From Pratylenchus scribneri (lineage: Eukaryota; Nematoda; Chromadorea; Rhabditida; Pratylenchidae), in the NCBI GenBank assembly GCA_030063045.1, contig JAQSEB010000031.1, positions 1,488,001-1,552,000 on the forward strand: 64,000 nucleotides of DNA, given 5' to 3'. Below, piece after piece: positions 9,180-20,662 of the stretch. Below the pieces are notes generated by a model. It searched no databases and had not been told where the DNA came from. It saw only the letters and a program-made list of their open reading frames with translations. The position numbers and the translations under genes were made by a program. Numbering within the stretch: the first letter of the stretch is position 1; every line of letters begins with the position of its first letter.

Positions 9180-12055
9180 GGTTAGCTTAGAGTCAAAAAA
9201 TAAACGGAAATGGAGGAATTGGCCCCGGGCAAATTTGGCACCATTTTTGATGAATTTAAAAGGAAATTTAGGTTCAAATGAGCAAAAAATTGGAACTCAG
9301 AATGAGTCAATAATTCGGAAAAAATGTAAAAAATAATAAAAAAAATAAAATGGTGCAATTGAGAAGGAAATAAGAGGAAAATCCTCGGGGCCAATGCCCA
9401 AAGGTGGAAGAAAGAAGCACATTTAGATTGGATTGGTGGATTCGGGCGAGGGGGGAAGGGGACATTGGCCAATGTTCTTCTCCCCCTTCCATCACTAATT
9501 CCCGGGATTGGCGTCACGGGGGCGGCGCATTGGCCACACCGGAAAATCCGGCGGCAAAGGAACAAGGAATGGAGGGGAGGGGAATTGTAATAATCCATGG
9601 ATTGGGCGAAAATATTAGAAAAGAATGGAATAAATAAATCAATGAATGTTAAACGAAAGAATGAATGGATTTGAATGTAATGAAATCCACAAAACAGTGG
9701 AAAATGGGGGAGGGGATGTTCGGTGATCTGCTCATGGCCAAATGGAAGGGGGAAACTGCGTAATGGGCCAAGGAATAAGATGGATTCAAGGGGATGGCAA
9801 ACAAAGTTTAAAGGGGAAAAGGAAGCCAAAGAGAAGGAATAGAATGGAATGAAGGGGGACAAAAACCGGGGGCTGAAGCCGGATAATTGCCATTACCGCC
9901 GCCGCCTTCGCTTTCGCTGCCCAGTTGACGCGGAAGAAAGAAAAGGAGAGGCTGGCAGCAGGGAAACAAACTTTTTGGCCAGGGGAATAAGACCCAAAAA
10001 CAAATTCGCATCCAAATTGGCCAAATCCGCAGCCACTGGCAATTTTGTTGCGAACAAAAAGGTGGAATTGAAATTGTTCCAAAATTGTCCCCTAATTCCC
10101 GTTTAATCAAAATGTGGGAAGGACAAATTGATGAGAATGGATTGGGTCAATTGAATGTGCAAATGACGTTGTAATATTTTGTTTCTTTCTTTGTTTTTTT
10201 TTTTATGTTACGTCCCCCGCCTTCCATCCCACCTTCTTACTTATTAGTTATTACTATATTATCAGTTTATCGTCTTTCCCCCATATTTTCACGTCGGGAA
10301 TATAAGAGGAAATAATCAATTTGACTTTGGACATTCATTTGGCCAAATTGAATGGAAAGGTGCTGAACGAAAATCGGCCAAAAAATGGATGTGCCTTGAA
10401 GGAAAATAAATTCAATGGTTTGGAGGAAAATGGCCAAAAAAGTGGACCAAGACAAAAAATGAGGGAAATTTGTGGGCAATTAATTTTGAGGGGACAATGG
10501 AAGGTAGAAAGGAAGAAAGAAGCCTTTGTTGTGATGAGGAAAAGGTGGCATGAAAAGGTGAGCTTATTAGAAAGGAGGAGGGATGGGGACAAGAGACTTT
10601 TGCCATGGGATGAATAAATTGTTGATGAAGTGTGCGGCACACATAGAATGGAAAGAATGGCATTCCATCCATTGAGGCCGTAGTAGTTAACAGATTAGAG
10701 CATTGGGCCGGAAAACAGCAACTTGGCGCCACCAATTGATGCGGGGCTTCTTCCCTTCCCACCACCCTTGGCCGGCTCCATTTGGCAAGGAATGAAAGCT
10801 TAGAGCGCAGTCTCCTCTTCCTCATTTCTTTCTTCATTCTCATATTTCCTTGCCCTTCGGTGCTTTTCCACGTCAAATCTTTGAAGGTGGCCCTGTCCCC
10901 ATGTTTGAATGTAAAACACTTGTTTTGTCCAAAAAAAAGAGGGAAACCAATTGGTTAAAAAATTGTGGAATTTAGTTGTGAGGGTATGGAATGGGTTGAG
11001 GCCATTGGAAAGATGAAATCGGATCCTTGGATGAAGAGAAAATAAAACCAAAATCCAAAAGTTTTTGGGGACGAAAGGGAATGGAAACGACGCATAATAA
11101 TGAGGCAACATTGGTGGGATAATTCGAAACGATTTTGGCGAGATTGAATGAATTCATCGGAAATTGAAAACCAACAACAAAGTAAAAATGGCTCTAGGCC
11201 ATTAAAGGCAAACTTTTTTGTGCCTTTTGGTTGGCCGAAATGCCAAAAAAGTGGAAAAATGGAGGAAAAGGGGCAAAAGTCATCTCCTATTCGCCCCCTC
11301 CCTATTTTGTCCGTCACCATGTTCGCGCAAATTAAATTCGACAGTGCCCCATTTTGGCGGCATCCACTCCATTTGGCAATGCCAAAACTTGTCTCTTTTA
11401 ATCCTCCTCACTCAAATGCAATGTTCCATTAAAAACCCCGCAAAAGGGACTTCACGCGCGGGAAACCAAAATGGATGGTGCATTGAAGGATGGATGGAAT
11501 TCAAAAATTGACACGATGAGAGGAACCTACCGCGGGTGGAATATAAAATAAAAAAGCATATTATTATTCGTACAGAAATTGTTGGAACAATGGGAAAATT
11601 TTTGTTGGCAATTGAACGAATGGATATTGCCATTTTGGCCAATGGCTTTGTGCGGAGAAGACATCCAATTTCTTCTTTTTTTGCCTCCCTCCCCCATAAA
11701 CCACAATTTCATTTTGAATACCCCCTCCTTTATCCCATCTATCCATTTTTGACTGGTAATCCCATGGGATTGGTCCTTTTGCCGTTGATGACTTCAATTG
11801 GGATGGATGCCCTTCCATTCACCATGATTCAAGCCAAATTTTGGTAAATAAAAATGTGAAAAAAACTAGCCACCAATCTGCTATTGGTTGGCAAAAAAAT
11901 TGGGGGTTCAGATGTTCTTTTTAGGATGAATTTGGCTTGAAAGTAGGACAAAAGAGAGAATGCTGTCTGTATCCCAAATAATATAATTATGAATCGAAAA
12001 ATTCCGTGGTCTTCTCCCTTCTTGTTGGATGGATTAATTTACTTATTGTAGCCTA
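9180..12055. other. Long gene-poor region upstream of the NCS gene
   Basis: About 2.9 kb of GGAA/TTCC-biased sequence. Open frames exist on both strands, up to about 226 codons, but they are Phe/Pro/Ser-rich or charged low-complexity products of base skew. None has recognisable motifs or a convincing exon pattern. GC-rich patches (near 9500-9545 and 9890-9930) and a CRE-like TGACGTT near 10165 could belong to the promoter of the minus-strand calcium-sensor gene. That is inference only. Confidence 0.45.
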
Positions 12056-12059
12056 ACCA

Positions 12060-14145
12060 GAATCGCAATTACAATTACAACTTAGAATTTGCAATTACAA
12101 TCGCAATTACAATTTAGAATTTACAATTACAATCGCAATTACAACTTAGAATTTACAATTACAATCGCAATTACAACTTAGAAATTACAATTACAATCGC
12201 AATTACAACTTAGAATTTACAATTACAATCGCAATTACAACTTAGAATTTACAATTACAATCGCAATTACAACTTAGAATTTACAATTACAATCGCAATT
12301 ACAACTTAGAATTTACAATTACAATCGCAATTACAACTTAGAATTTACAATTACAATCGCAATTACAACTTAGAATTTACAATTACAATCGCAATTACAA
12401 CTTAGAATTTACAATTACAATCGCAATTACAACTTAGAATTTACAATTACAATCGCAATTACAACTTAGAATTTACAATTACAATCGCAATTACAACTTA
12501 GAATTTACAATTACAATCGCAATTACAATTTAGAAATTACAATTACAATTACAACTTAGAATTTACAATATTACAATCGCAATTACAACTTAGAATTACA
12601 ATTACAATCACAATTACAACTTAGAATTTACAATATTACAATCGCAATTACAATTTAGAATTTACAATTACAATTTAGAATTTACAATTACAATCGCAAT
12701 TACAATTTAGAATTTACAATTACAATTTAGAATTTACAATTTAGAATTTACAATTACAATCGCAATTACAACTTAGAATTTACAATTACAATCGCAATTA
12801 CAATTTAGAATTTACAATTACAATCGCAATTACAACTTAGAATTTACAATTACAATCGCAATTACAACTTAGAATTTACAATTACAATCGCAATTACAAT
12901 TTAGAATTTACAATTACAATCGCAATTACAACTTAGAATTTACAATTACAATCGCAATTACAATTACAACTTAGAATTTACAATTACAATCGCAATTACA
13001 ACTTAGAATTTACAATTACAATCGCAATTACAACTTAGAATTTACAATTACAATCGCAATTACAACTTAGAATTTACAATTACAATCGCAATTACAACTT
13101 AGAATTTACAATTACAATCGCAATTACAACTTAGAATTTACAATTACAATCGCAATTACAACTTAGAATTTACAATTACAATCGCAATTACAATTTAGAA
13201 TTTACAATTACGATCGCAATTACAACTTAGAATTTACAATTACAATCGCAATTACAACTTAGAATTTACAATTACAATCGCAATTACAACTTAGAATTTA
13301 CAATTACAATCGCAATTACAACTTAGAATTTACAATTACGATCGCAATTACAACTTAGAATTTACAATTACAATCGTAATTACAACTTAGAATTTACAAT
13401 TACAATCGCAATTACAACTTAGAATTTACAATTACAATCGCAATTACAACTTAGAATTTACAATTACAATCGCAATTACAACTTAGAATTTACAATTACA
13501 ATCGCAATTACAACTTAGAATTTACAATTACGATCGCAATTACAACTTAGAATTTACAATTACAATCGCAATTACAACTTAGAATTTACAATTACAATCG
13601 CAATTACAATTTAGAATTTACAATTACAATCGCAATTACAACTTAGAATTTACAATTACAATCGCAATTACAACTTAGAATTTACAATTACAATCGCAAT
13701 TACAACTTAGAATTTACAATTACAATCGCAATTACAACTTAGAATTTACAATTACAATCGCAATTACAACTTAGAATTTACAATTACAATCGCAATTACA
13801 ATTTAGAATTTACAATTACAATCGCAATTACAACTTAGAATTTACAATTACAATCGCAATTACAACTTAGAATTTACAATTACAATCGCAATTGCAATTA
13901 CAACTTAGAATTTACAATTAAAATCGCAATTACAACTTAGAATTTACAATTACAATCGCAATTACAACTTAGAATTACAATTACAATCGCAATTACAATT
14001 ACAACTTAGAATTTACAATTACAATCGCAATTACAACTTAGAATTACAATTACAATCACAATTACAATTACAACTTAGAATTTACGATTATAATCACAAT
14101 TACAACTACAATCGAAATTACAATTACAAATCAGAATCACAATTA
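12060..14145 (+). repeat. 32-bp minisatellite array 2 (about 65 copies)
   Basis: This is the same 32-bp unit as array 1 and in the same orientation, but more homogeneous: most units are the plain 32-bp form. Variants include ACGATCGC, ATCGTAATT and TTTAGAA in place of CTTAGAA. Near 12530-12650 it contains a block of variant units in the same order as blocks seen in array 1. The final copies near 14080-14150 are degenerate. Confidence 0.95.
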
Positions 14146-14480
14146 TTTTACATATTATATAGTGGAAAAAGTGAAAGTAATAAAAAAATTAGTAGAAAAT
14201 AATTTAAAAAATATTTATTTTCTTCATTTATCATAAATTTGTGTGGATTGAATGAATCTCTGCCAAGTCGAAGAGGAATGGAACATCATTGAAATGACAT
14301 AAAAGAGGGAGAGAGAAATATAAATCCATTGGGATTTGGGAATAAATTTTTTAGATGGAATAGATGTGTGGAAAGGATTTGATTTGATTAAATTACATCA
14401 TGAATGGAAGAGAAGGAAATATTCACACATTTTTTGGTCACCAAAATTCCCAAAATCCAATCATTCATCAATCAGGTCGT

Positions 14481-15221
14481 TCAGGATAGAGGCGAAGAGG
14501 CATTGTTGGCTGCCGCTGCATCCGGGCTATTAGCACCATTGTTAGCCGGTTGACGGGATCCGCCGGCCACACCGGCCAAATGATCAATGGAAGTGGAGGC
14601 AACCATTTTTGCCTGATTAATTTAATCAAATTTAAATAAATTATTTTAAAAATTAACATTGTTCACTGCTGAGCCAATCCTGGATTCGAATGATTTGAAG
14701 AATGAGGAATTTCGAATGTCATTGAATTTGCTGGCCACAGTCTCAGCAGTTCCCGACACAACCTCGCTTGTCTTTTGATAACTAAATATAAAATAATCAA
14801 TTAAAATAATATTTCCCATTGATTAATCTTACGCTGGCATTTCCTTCACAGTTTTGAGTCCCTGGGCCATTTCAGTTGTCAATTCGTTCAGCGGTGAAAT
14901 CCCCAACTTCCTTTTCAGATGGGCAACTTTAAAAAATTAGAATATAATTTGACTGTTTTAAATTGATGTTTATACCATGTTTTTGACGGGCAATCAGCAA
15001 TTGGCGAAGAGTGCTCACCTCATCTTCAGTCTATATTTTATTTATCAATATTTGTGTTTTTAAACTAGTAAAAACCTTTTTCAATTCCTCCAAAAGAAGT
15101 TCCCTCTCCGCTTCAGACAAAGCTGAATTTCCATTTGCGCCAACCGGATCATCGGCTGCTAATGTTTAAAAAAATTAATAATTTTAATCAAAAAATTACC
15201 TTCAATTCCAGGAGTCGCCAT
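14481..15221 (-). CDS. TPD52: TPD52 family (tumour protein D52-like) coiled-coil protein
   Basis: This is a small cytosolic coiled-coil protein; the family acts in vesicle trafficking and forms homo- and heteromers. Six in-phase exons in transcription order: 15200-15221, 15076-15158, 14976-15030, 14833-14926, 14658-14781 and 14481-14612. The family core is clear: LSEAERELLLEELKK, DEVSTLRQLLIARQKHVAHL, RKLGISPLNELTTE and the conserved KTSEVVSGTAETVASKF, followed by SFFKSFESRIGSAV. The tail is Ala/Asn-rich and ends NNASSPLS. The length of about 170 residues fits the family. The next gene on the same strand (RBM26-like) ends about 690 bp away, so co-transcription is not implied. Confidence 0.93.
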
Positions 15222-15910
15222 TCGTTTAATTGTCGATTATAATTTGTGATTTACAATTTCTTGAATAATTTACTCTAAATTTTTGTAAATTATTGAATTT
15301 TGGTAAAATATCCTCTGTTTAATTGTTGAAAATGACTCATTAAAAAAGGTAAAGAATGGGCTTATTTAATGAATCCATTTCTCATTAAAAGAGTACACAA
15401 ACACAGGTTTTGATTAGCATCTTAGTTTTATGAACCGACTGGATAGTTTATATAGTAAATGTTATGCATTCATTGAAGCATTCTTTATTAAATTTTCAGG
15501 GTAAATTTTATTTATTGATGAAAATTCCTGGGATTTCCTCTAGTAAATAAATAGTCTAACAAATTATGTAAATGGTTGGATTCGGGAATGGGCCCGTTTA
15601 TTTAGCACGAGAGCAAAAGAAAAATGGAATAGAATGCATTGAAAGGCATATGGAATGGAAGAGAACGGAATATATAGGCACAACATTCCGTTTTTCACTC
15701 GATTAGTTGAAGCTTCACTTCCATTTTATTTTTAAAAACAATGAGAAAATGTAATTAAAATAAATAATCTTTGTTTGTTGAAAAACATTTTTTATTTTTA
15801 TAACAAAAACAATGATAATATGATAATTTTTTTATTTATAATCAATAGATTCATTTTGTCAAATTCAACAGTCAATACATGAAAATTTAAACAAGAGGTA
15901 ATAAATGTCA
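15222..15910. other. Intergenic region between the RBM26-like and TPD52 genes
   Basis: This holds the 3' region of the minus-strand RBM26-like gene and the upstream region of TPD52. AT-rich, with no supported open frame or RNA gene. Confidence 0.5.
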
Positions 15911-18649
15911 TTACTGCTGGGCATCACGTATTTTGGTGCCCAATTCTTCCAACTCTGCCTTCACCTTCTCAGCTGTTTCTTCGGTCTTCTTCAAAATTTC
16001 CATAACCTTCTTCTTTTGCTCATTTTCTTCGGTGTTTTTCAACTTTTGCAGCAACATTTTCTGTTGATCCACCACTTGGGCATACAAATCCGTCTTCATT
16101 TTGTGCAATTCCATCAATTTTCCAATTTTCTCTTTGTCGGCTTTTCGTTTCATTGCAGCCACTTTTGGTCCACCATAAAATGGTCTCCCTAGAGTTTGGT
16201 TTTGGATGGGAGCAGCAGTTGCACTTCCTCCTTCCGCAACATTCTCATCAACATCTGCTGTTGGAGCTTGCGCATCATTTTGCCAAAAAACTTTAATAAA
16301 TCGATTGTTGAATATCGGCTCCGTCGATTTGTAGGCAACCATTGCATCGCGTCGTGTTTTGAAAGTGATCAAAGCCGTGTCCAGACAACCTAATTAGAAT
16401 AAAATTTTGACCCAGTAAAAATAGGTACTGAATGAATACTGATGCAGTTTACGGTCTGACTGGTTTTAGACCCTAAAAACCTTATACCATTTTTTAGATC
16501 TCATCGATACGCATCCAATGGTATATAAAATATCAGGTTTTGGCCCAAAATCGAAAAGTTAAACCATTTAACCATATTTCAGATTTTTTAGTTTTAAACT
16601 TTTTAATTTTGAGAAGTTTTAGACCATTCGATGCATCTCGATGAAATCTATAGGTTTTAGGGTTAGTTTCATATTCATTAGAAATCAAAAACTGTTTTGC
16701 CGGTAAAAAGAGTAATTTTGTCGGTATAAAAAATTTTCATATTTTATAGTACCCAAGGGGATATTCTTTCTATCCAATTTCTAATCTCATTCACACCCTT
16801 CACTTGATTTTGATTAGCAATTTAATTGATAAGACATCCCATCCCAATCACCCTTTTCTCTTCCAGCCAGTAAACTGCATTAGTACCAAAAATATATATT
16901 TACCTTCATATTGAACTTGAACATTTGTAACTTGGCCAAATTTGCTAAAATGTTGATCCAATGGGCCAATCCTATTTAATTCGACCGGAACTTTTTTCAC
17001 CTGACATAAATTTAAATTAAGAAAAATATTAAATAATATAAGTACCAAAAGGCTTTTTAAAGCCGGATTCCAATTGGCAACTGAATATGGTTTGAATCGA
17101 CCGCCACCTTTCATCATCATTCCATTTCCGGTGCCTCCTCCGAATGTACTGCTAATTTGCCCGGTTGGATTTGTCCCATATATGGCCGTTGTTTGAACGG
17201 GAAAAGTCAAACTTTCTTGTGCCGGCCGAATGTGGACAATTCCGCTTGAATATGGCTGCAAAATGGAAGTAGCCGGTGGTGCAGTCCCCGGTGGATAAAT
17301 CAATTGATGTTGTCGTTGAACCATTTGTTGCGGAATTGGCGGTGGCGGAATAGAAAAGTCAATGCCCGTAGTCACAGATGGTAAGGCCGGCACTTCTGGA
17401 TTATACCCTAAAATAAACAAAATAAAAATAAAGAATAATTTTTTAACCTTCCGTGACTGTTCCCAATGGTTTAATGTTTTCAGACGAATTTGCTATTTCC
17501 ATTCCCGGTGGCGGAGGATTGACGCCATAGGAAGCAGTTGTCTGATCAAATACATTTTGAACAATTTTTTCCAAAGCACCATCCTCGACCACCACCGGAT
17601 CCGGGCCATGGTCAAATGGGCATGTATCGCCTCGCATGCAAAATCCCTTCTGATGGAAATCACGACAACGGCGGCGAACCTCTGGACGTTTTTCCTTCCT
17701 GTAAATATTTTATTTTTTATTATTTAATTTAGTAATTTTAAAAAACCGAATATGTGGAGAACGACTGCGACTTTTTGAAGGAATTGCTCCTCGGCGTACA
17801 TCTCGATAGCGATTTTGCACACGCAGACCACCAGAATTTCCACCACTAACATTTGCAATAATAATTCTCCTTCGGATGGTTGATGGTCGTTTCTCTGCTG
17901 CCCGTCGTTCTGCACTCGTATATCTCGGTGGCGATATCCGCTTTCTGGGTGGTTTTGCTGCAGGAGTTGGCGATGTATGTGGCAAAACTGGTGCTGATTT
18001 TCGTGAATCCTCTTTGCTTGAACTTGAACGGCTGAACACTGCTTTTGGTGACGGCTTTATTTTTGAATGTTGAACGGATTCTAGAAATAAAAAATAAATA
18101 ACATTTACATCACTTAAATTTACCGTCTGATTTCGATTGGGTCGTAACTTTCTTTGAAGCAGCAGTTGGTGATGTCTCTAATTCATTATCACTTTCCGGT
18201 TCAGGATCCGTCAATACTAACTAAAATTTTTATAATTAAAAATATAATAAATAGCTGAAATTACCTCGTCAGTTTCCGGTGCTACCACATTATCAACTTT
18301 CTGTTCAATTGTCGATTTGTCTGTCAAATAGTCGCCGGATTTAAGTGTAGCAAAAAGTCTGGTCACGAAGTCATCGGTGTCTATAAAATTGATATCAAAT
18401 CATTTAATTAACATTTTTAATTTCTTACGTGTTTGCAAAAATACGCTGAGCTTCTCGATACATAATTTCACCAAATCTGCATCCGAATGAGGTTTTTTCA
18501 CAAGCGCTATCACATATTTAGCAAGAGCATCGGGTTCAGCATCGCTTCTAAAATTAACAAATAATTTTTTAATCATAAAATACGACTTACATGTCTTCAA
18601 CAACATGTGAAATCCACAATTTCAACTTGTTTTCGTCTTGAATTATCAT
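15911..18649 (-). CDS. RBM26/RBM27-like RNA-binding protein (PWI-like, CCCH, RRM)
   Basis: This is a nuclear RNA-binding protein; the RBM26/27 family is connected with nuclear RNA decay. The start MIIQDENKLKLWISHVVEDM is a PWI-like N-terminal helix, which continues SDAEPDALAKYVIALVKK after an intron. A Ser/Arg-rich region follows (near 17750-18060). Next is a CCCH finger, CRDFHQKGFC then MRGDTCPFDH (near 17600-17690), then a Pro/Gly-rich stretch. A single RRM near 16270-17000 reads VPVELNRIGPLDQHFSKFG, then VTNVQVQYEG, then ALITFKTRRDAMVAY and NNRFIKVFWQND. The C-terminus is a coiled coil ending EELGTKIRDAQQ. The vertebrate proteins have two RRMs and are longer, so this is a compact version. 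A 500-bp intron splits the RRM and holds a foldback element. Confidence 0.88.
16471..16662. repeat. Foldback (palindromic) element in an RBM26-like intron
   Basis: The left arm starts CCCTAAAAACCTTATACC and the right arm ends ATAGGTTTTAGGG. Read as reverse complement, the right arm gives CCCTAAAACCTATAGATTTC. Similarity continues inward through TAGATCTCATCGATACGCAT against TAGATTTCATCGAGATGCAT and beyond, so nearly the whole 192 bp can fold back. It is a small MITE-like element within the large intron. Its class and target duplication were not determined. Confidence 0.55.
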
Positions 18650-19237
18650 TTTTTGAGTAATTTTCAATTTAGGTAAATAGTCTCTAAAAAAGGAACATAA
18701 TGATTAAAATCTTTTTTAACGAGAAATAATCTCATCTTGCTAATTATTATTTAGCGGAGAAAAAGCGGTTGCGCTTGCGGACGGATGCGGATGCGGACGC
18801 GACGAGCGCGGACCGCGGAGTGAATAAAAAGTTAAAAGAACACAACGCCAACCGAAATTGACATCTTATCCCAAATTAAAAATACCGTACTTATTTCTTC
18901 TAATCGGCCCCCGGGGCTCTATTTTCATTTTCAGAGACCTTCCAAAAGGGTGCTATTATTAAAGGGGTGGGGGGGGGGGGGGGGTTTAATCAGTGATTTT
19001 AATTGCGAAGCATGTTGTGCAAATTAAAATTTAAAAACAAATCTATAAAAAAAATCCAATAAAGCAAGTAAGTAAAAAAGCAAATGGTTGAAAAATAATG
19101 CTCTATTGGCTGAATAAACATTGAAATTTTGGATTGGAGCCACTGAAAGTATGTATTTAGATATGGGATTATCCATTTAAATTCGCCAATTCACTTGGAA
19201 TCTTTTCATTTCGATAATCCTATTGAACCCTTTTCCA
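18650..19237. other. Divergent upstream region with GC-rich and poly-G tracts
   Basis: This lies between the minus-strand RBM26-like gene and the plus-strand secreted-protein gene. A GC-rich patch near 18770-18825 repeats GCGGAT/GCGGAC units. A homopolymer of about 16 G occurs at 18969-18984, its exact length being prone to sequencing error. No gene is seen. The start of each flanking gene suggests a shared promoter region. Confidence 0.5.
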
Positions 19238-20264
19238 ATGAAGCGCTTTTGCTGCCCAACCTTTATTGCCTTCTTATTTCTTCTCCTTGTCCATCCTTTG
19301 GCCATATACATGCAATTCAACAATTATAATGGCTTTTATCCGGGGAATTATCCTCAAAATGGCTATTATCCCTATTATTACGGGAACGGTAATGGATTTT
19401 GCTATGTAAATACTCCGTATTGCTGCTACAATTATATTCCACCAAACTTTCTTTGTACTAATTTTGTTTTTGGTTTTGGTTGAATTCCTGGTTCAGATTT
19501 GCTTGGCCCACTCATCTCCCAAATCCTTCGTTCCTTAACTTTGCCCAATCTTGGCTCTCTTCTCAATTCATTGCAAACAACTTCGCCTTTGACCCCGGGC
19601 TTCTTCAATGGACTTCAATCGAGCAATCCTCCAATTTACAATGCATATAATCAGCTTAATAATGCATACAACGGATTGGATCCAGCAACCCAGCAAATCT
19701 TCCAACAGGCAAATTCCCCTTTTCCCCTCTAAATAAAACTATGTGTTTTTGTAGTTTTTAGCCTCAATGTTTCCTGCCCTCCAAAATGCCATAGGCACAT
19801 TCAATTCCCAGCCAACGCCGCAATTTGACCAGAATTTCCCTCAATTAGCAAACTTTTTAAGAAGTTTAGAAAATTTATTATGCCTTTTTGAATTCCATTA
19901 AGGCCAAGGAATGCGACAATTTGCTCGAGACCCATCCCCATTCGGCTCCTCCTCCCAATCCCAATCATCCCCAAATCAACTTCCGATCCAACAACCGAAT
20001 AACCCGGCACAACCAGTTCCCTCCGTTGTCAATTCTGGGTCAAATGCAGGACAACCGGCACAGCAACCAATCACCGGAGGAGGGGTACCTGGATTGGGGC
20101 AACCGGCACAGCAACCAATCACCGGAGGAGGAGGGGTACCTGGATTGGGGCAACCGGCACAGCAACCAATCACCGGAGGAGGAGGGGTACCTGGACTGGT
20201 TGATGGCATTCTTGGCGCCGTTGGTTCGGTGGCATCTTCCGCTCTGCAGCCAGGACGAAAATGA
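19238..20264 (+). CDS. Secreted low-complexity protein with Gln/Pro/Gly repeats
   Basis: Four exons join in phase: 19238-19454, 19497-19708, 19755-19863 and 19903-20264, giving 299 residues. The N-terminus (MKRFCCPTFIAFLFLLLVHP) is a clear signal peptide. A Tyr/Asn/Gly-rich segment follows (NGYYPYYYGNGNGFCY) with a Cys cluster (PYCCY), then a Leu/Ser/Asn region. The C-terminal region has three near-perfect repeats of GQPAQQPITGGGGVPGL. It ends with a hydrophobic VDGILGAVGSVASS and GRK. Exon 2 must end at a GC donor (CAG|GCAAAT at 19709), because no GT lies between it and the stop. The composition suggests an extracellular structural or cuticle-type protein. No family is recognised. Confidence 0.7.
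20052..20200 (+). repeat. In-frame coding tandem repeat, three copies of 48/51 bp
   Basis: Three consecutive copies of a unit starting CAACCGGCACAGCAACCAAT, with periods of 48 and then 51 bp. Copies 2 and 3 differ from copy 1 mainly by one extra GGA codon. The high nucleotide identity suggests recent expansion by slippage or unequal exchange. Confidence 0.85.
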
Positions 20265-20662
20265 ATTTCTATATGTCACATTTAAAATATTATTTAACTT
20301 TAATTATTTTGTTTCGGTTTCCATTAATTTTCATGAATATTTGTCATCTTTCGGAAATTGAATAAAATTCACTGCCTTCCTTTGATGTGTGTTTTTTTGA
20401 ACCAGGAAGTATAGTTTGGATTGGGATTTTTTCCCCAATTTTTAACACATTTTTTCCCTCATCATTGGCCATTTTGGTGCAGAAAATGGTTGTTTTCCGC
20501 CTTCCTCATCCAAAATGTACTAACAATAAAAAGCCCTCAAAAAATGGTGTATATTTTTTTGCATTCTTTTGTGGGCAAATCCTTTGGAAAATTCATCAAG
20601 GGAAAGTGCCCATTTCATTCAAAATTGTGGCCATTGTCCCCCTCTTTTTGTCGTCTAATAAA
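20265..20662. other. Intergenic region
   Basis: This separates the secreted-protein gene from the next plus-strand gene. AATAAA occurs near 20362. Overlapping open frames here are Phe-rich and unsupported. Confidence 0.45.

Noticed and set aside
9182..9862. 226-codon open frame on the minus strand
   Set aside because: Phe/Pro/Ser-rich translation of pyrimidine-skewed DNA, overlapping frames open on both strands, no motif and no start context.
18969..18984. G-quadruplex regulatory element
   Set aside because: A single homopolymer G run is more likely slippage or sequencing noise than a structured quadruplex.
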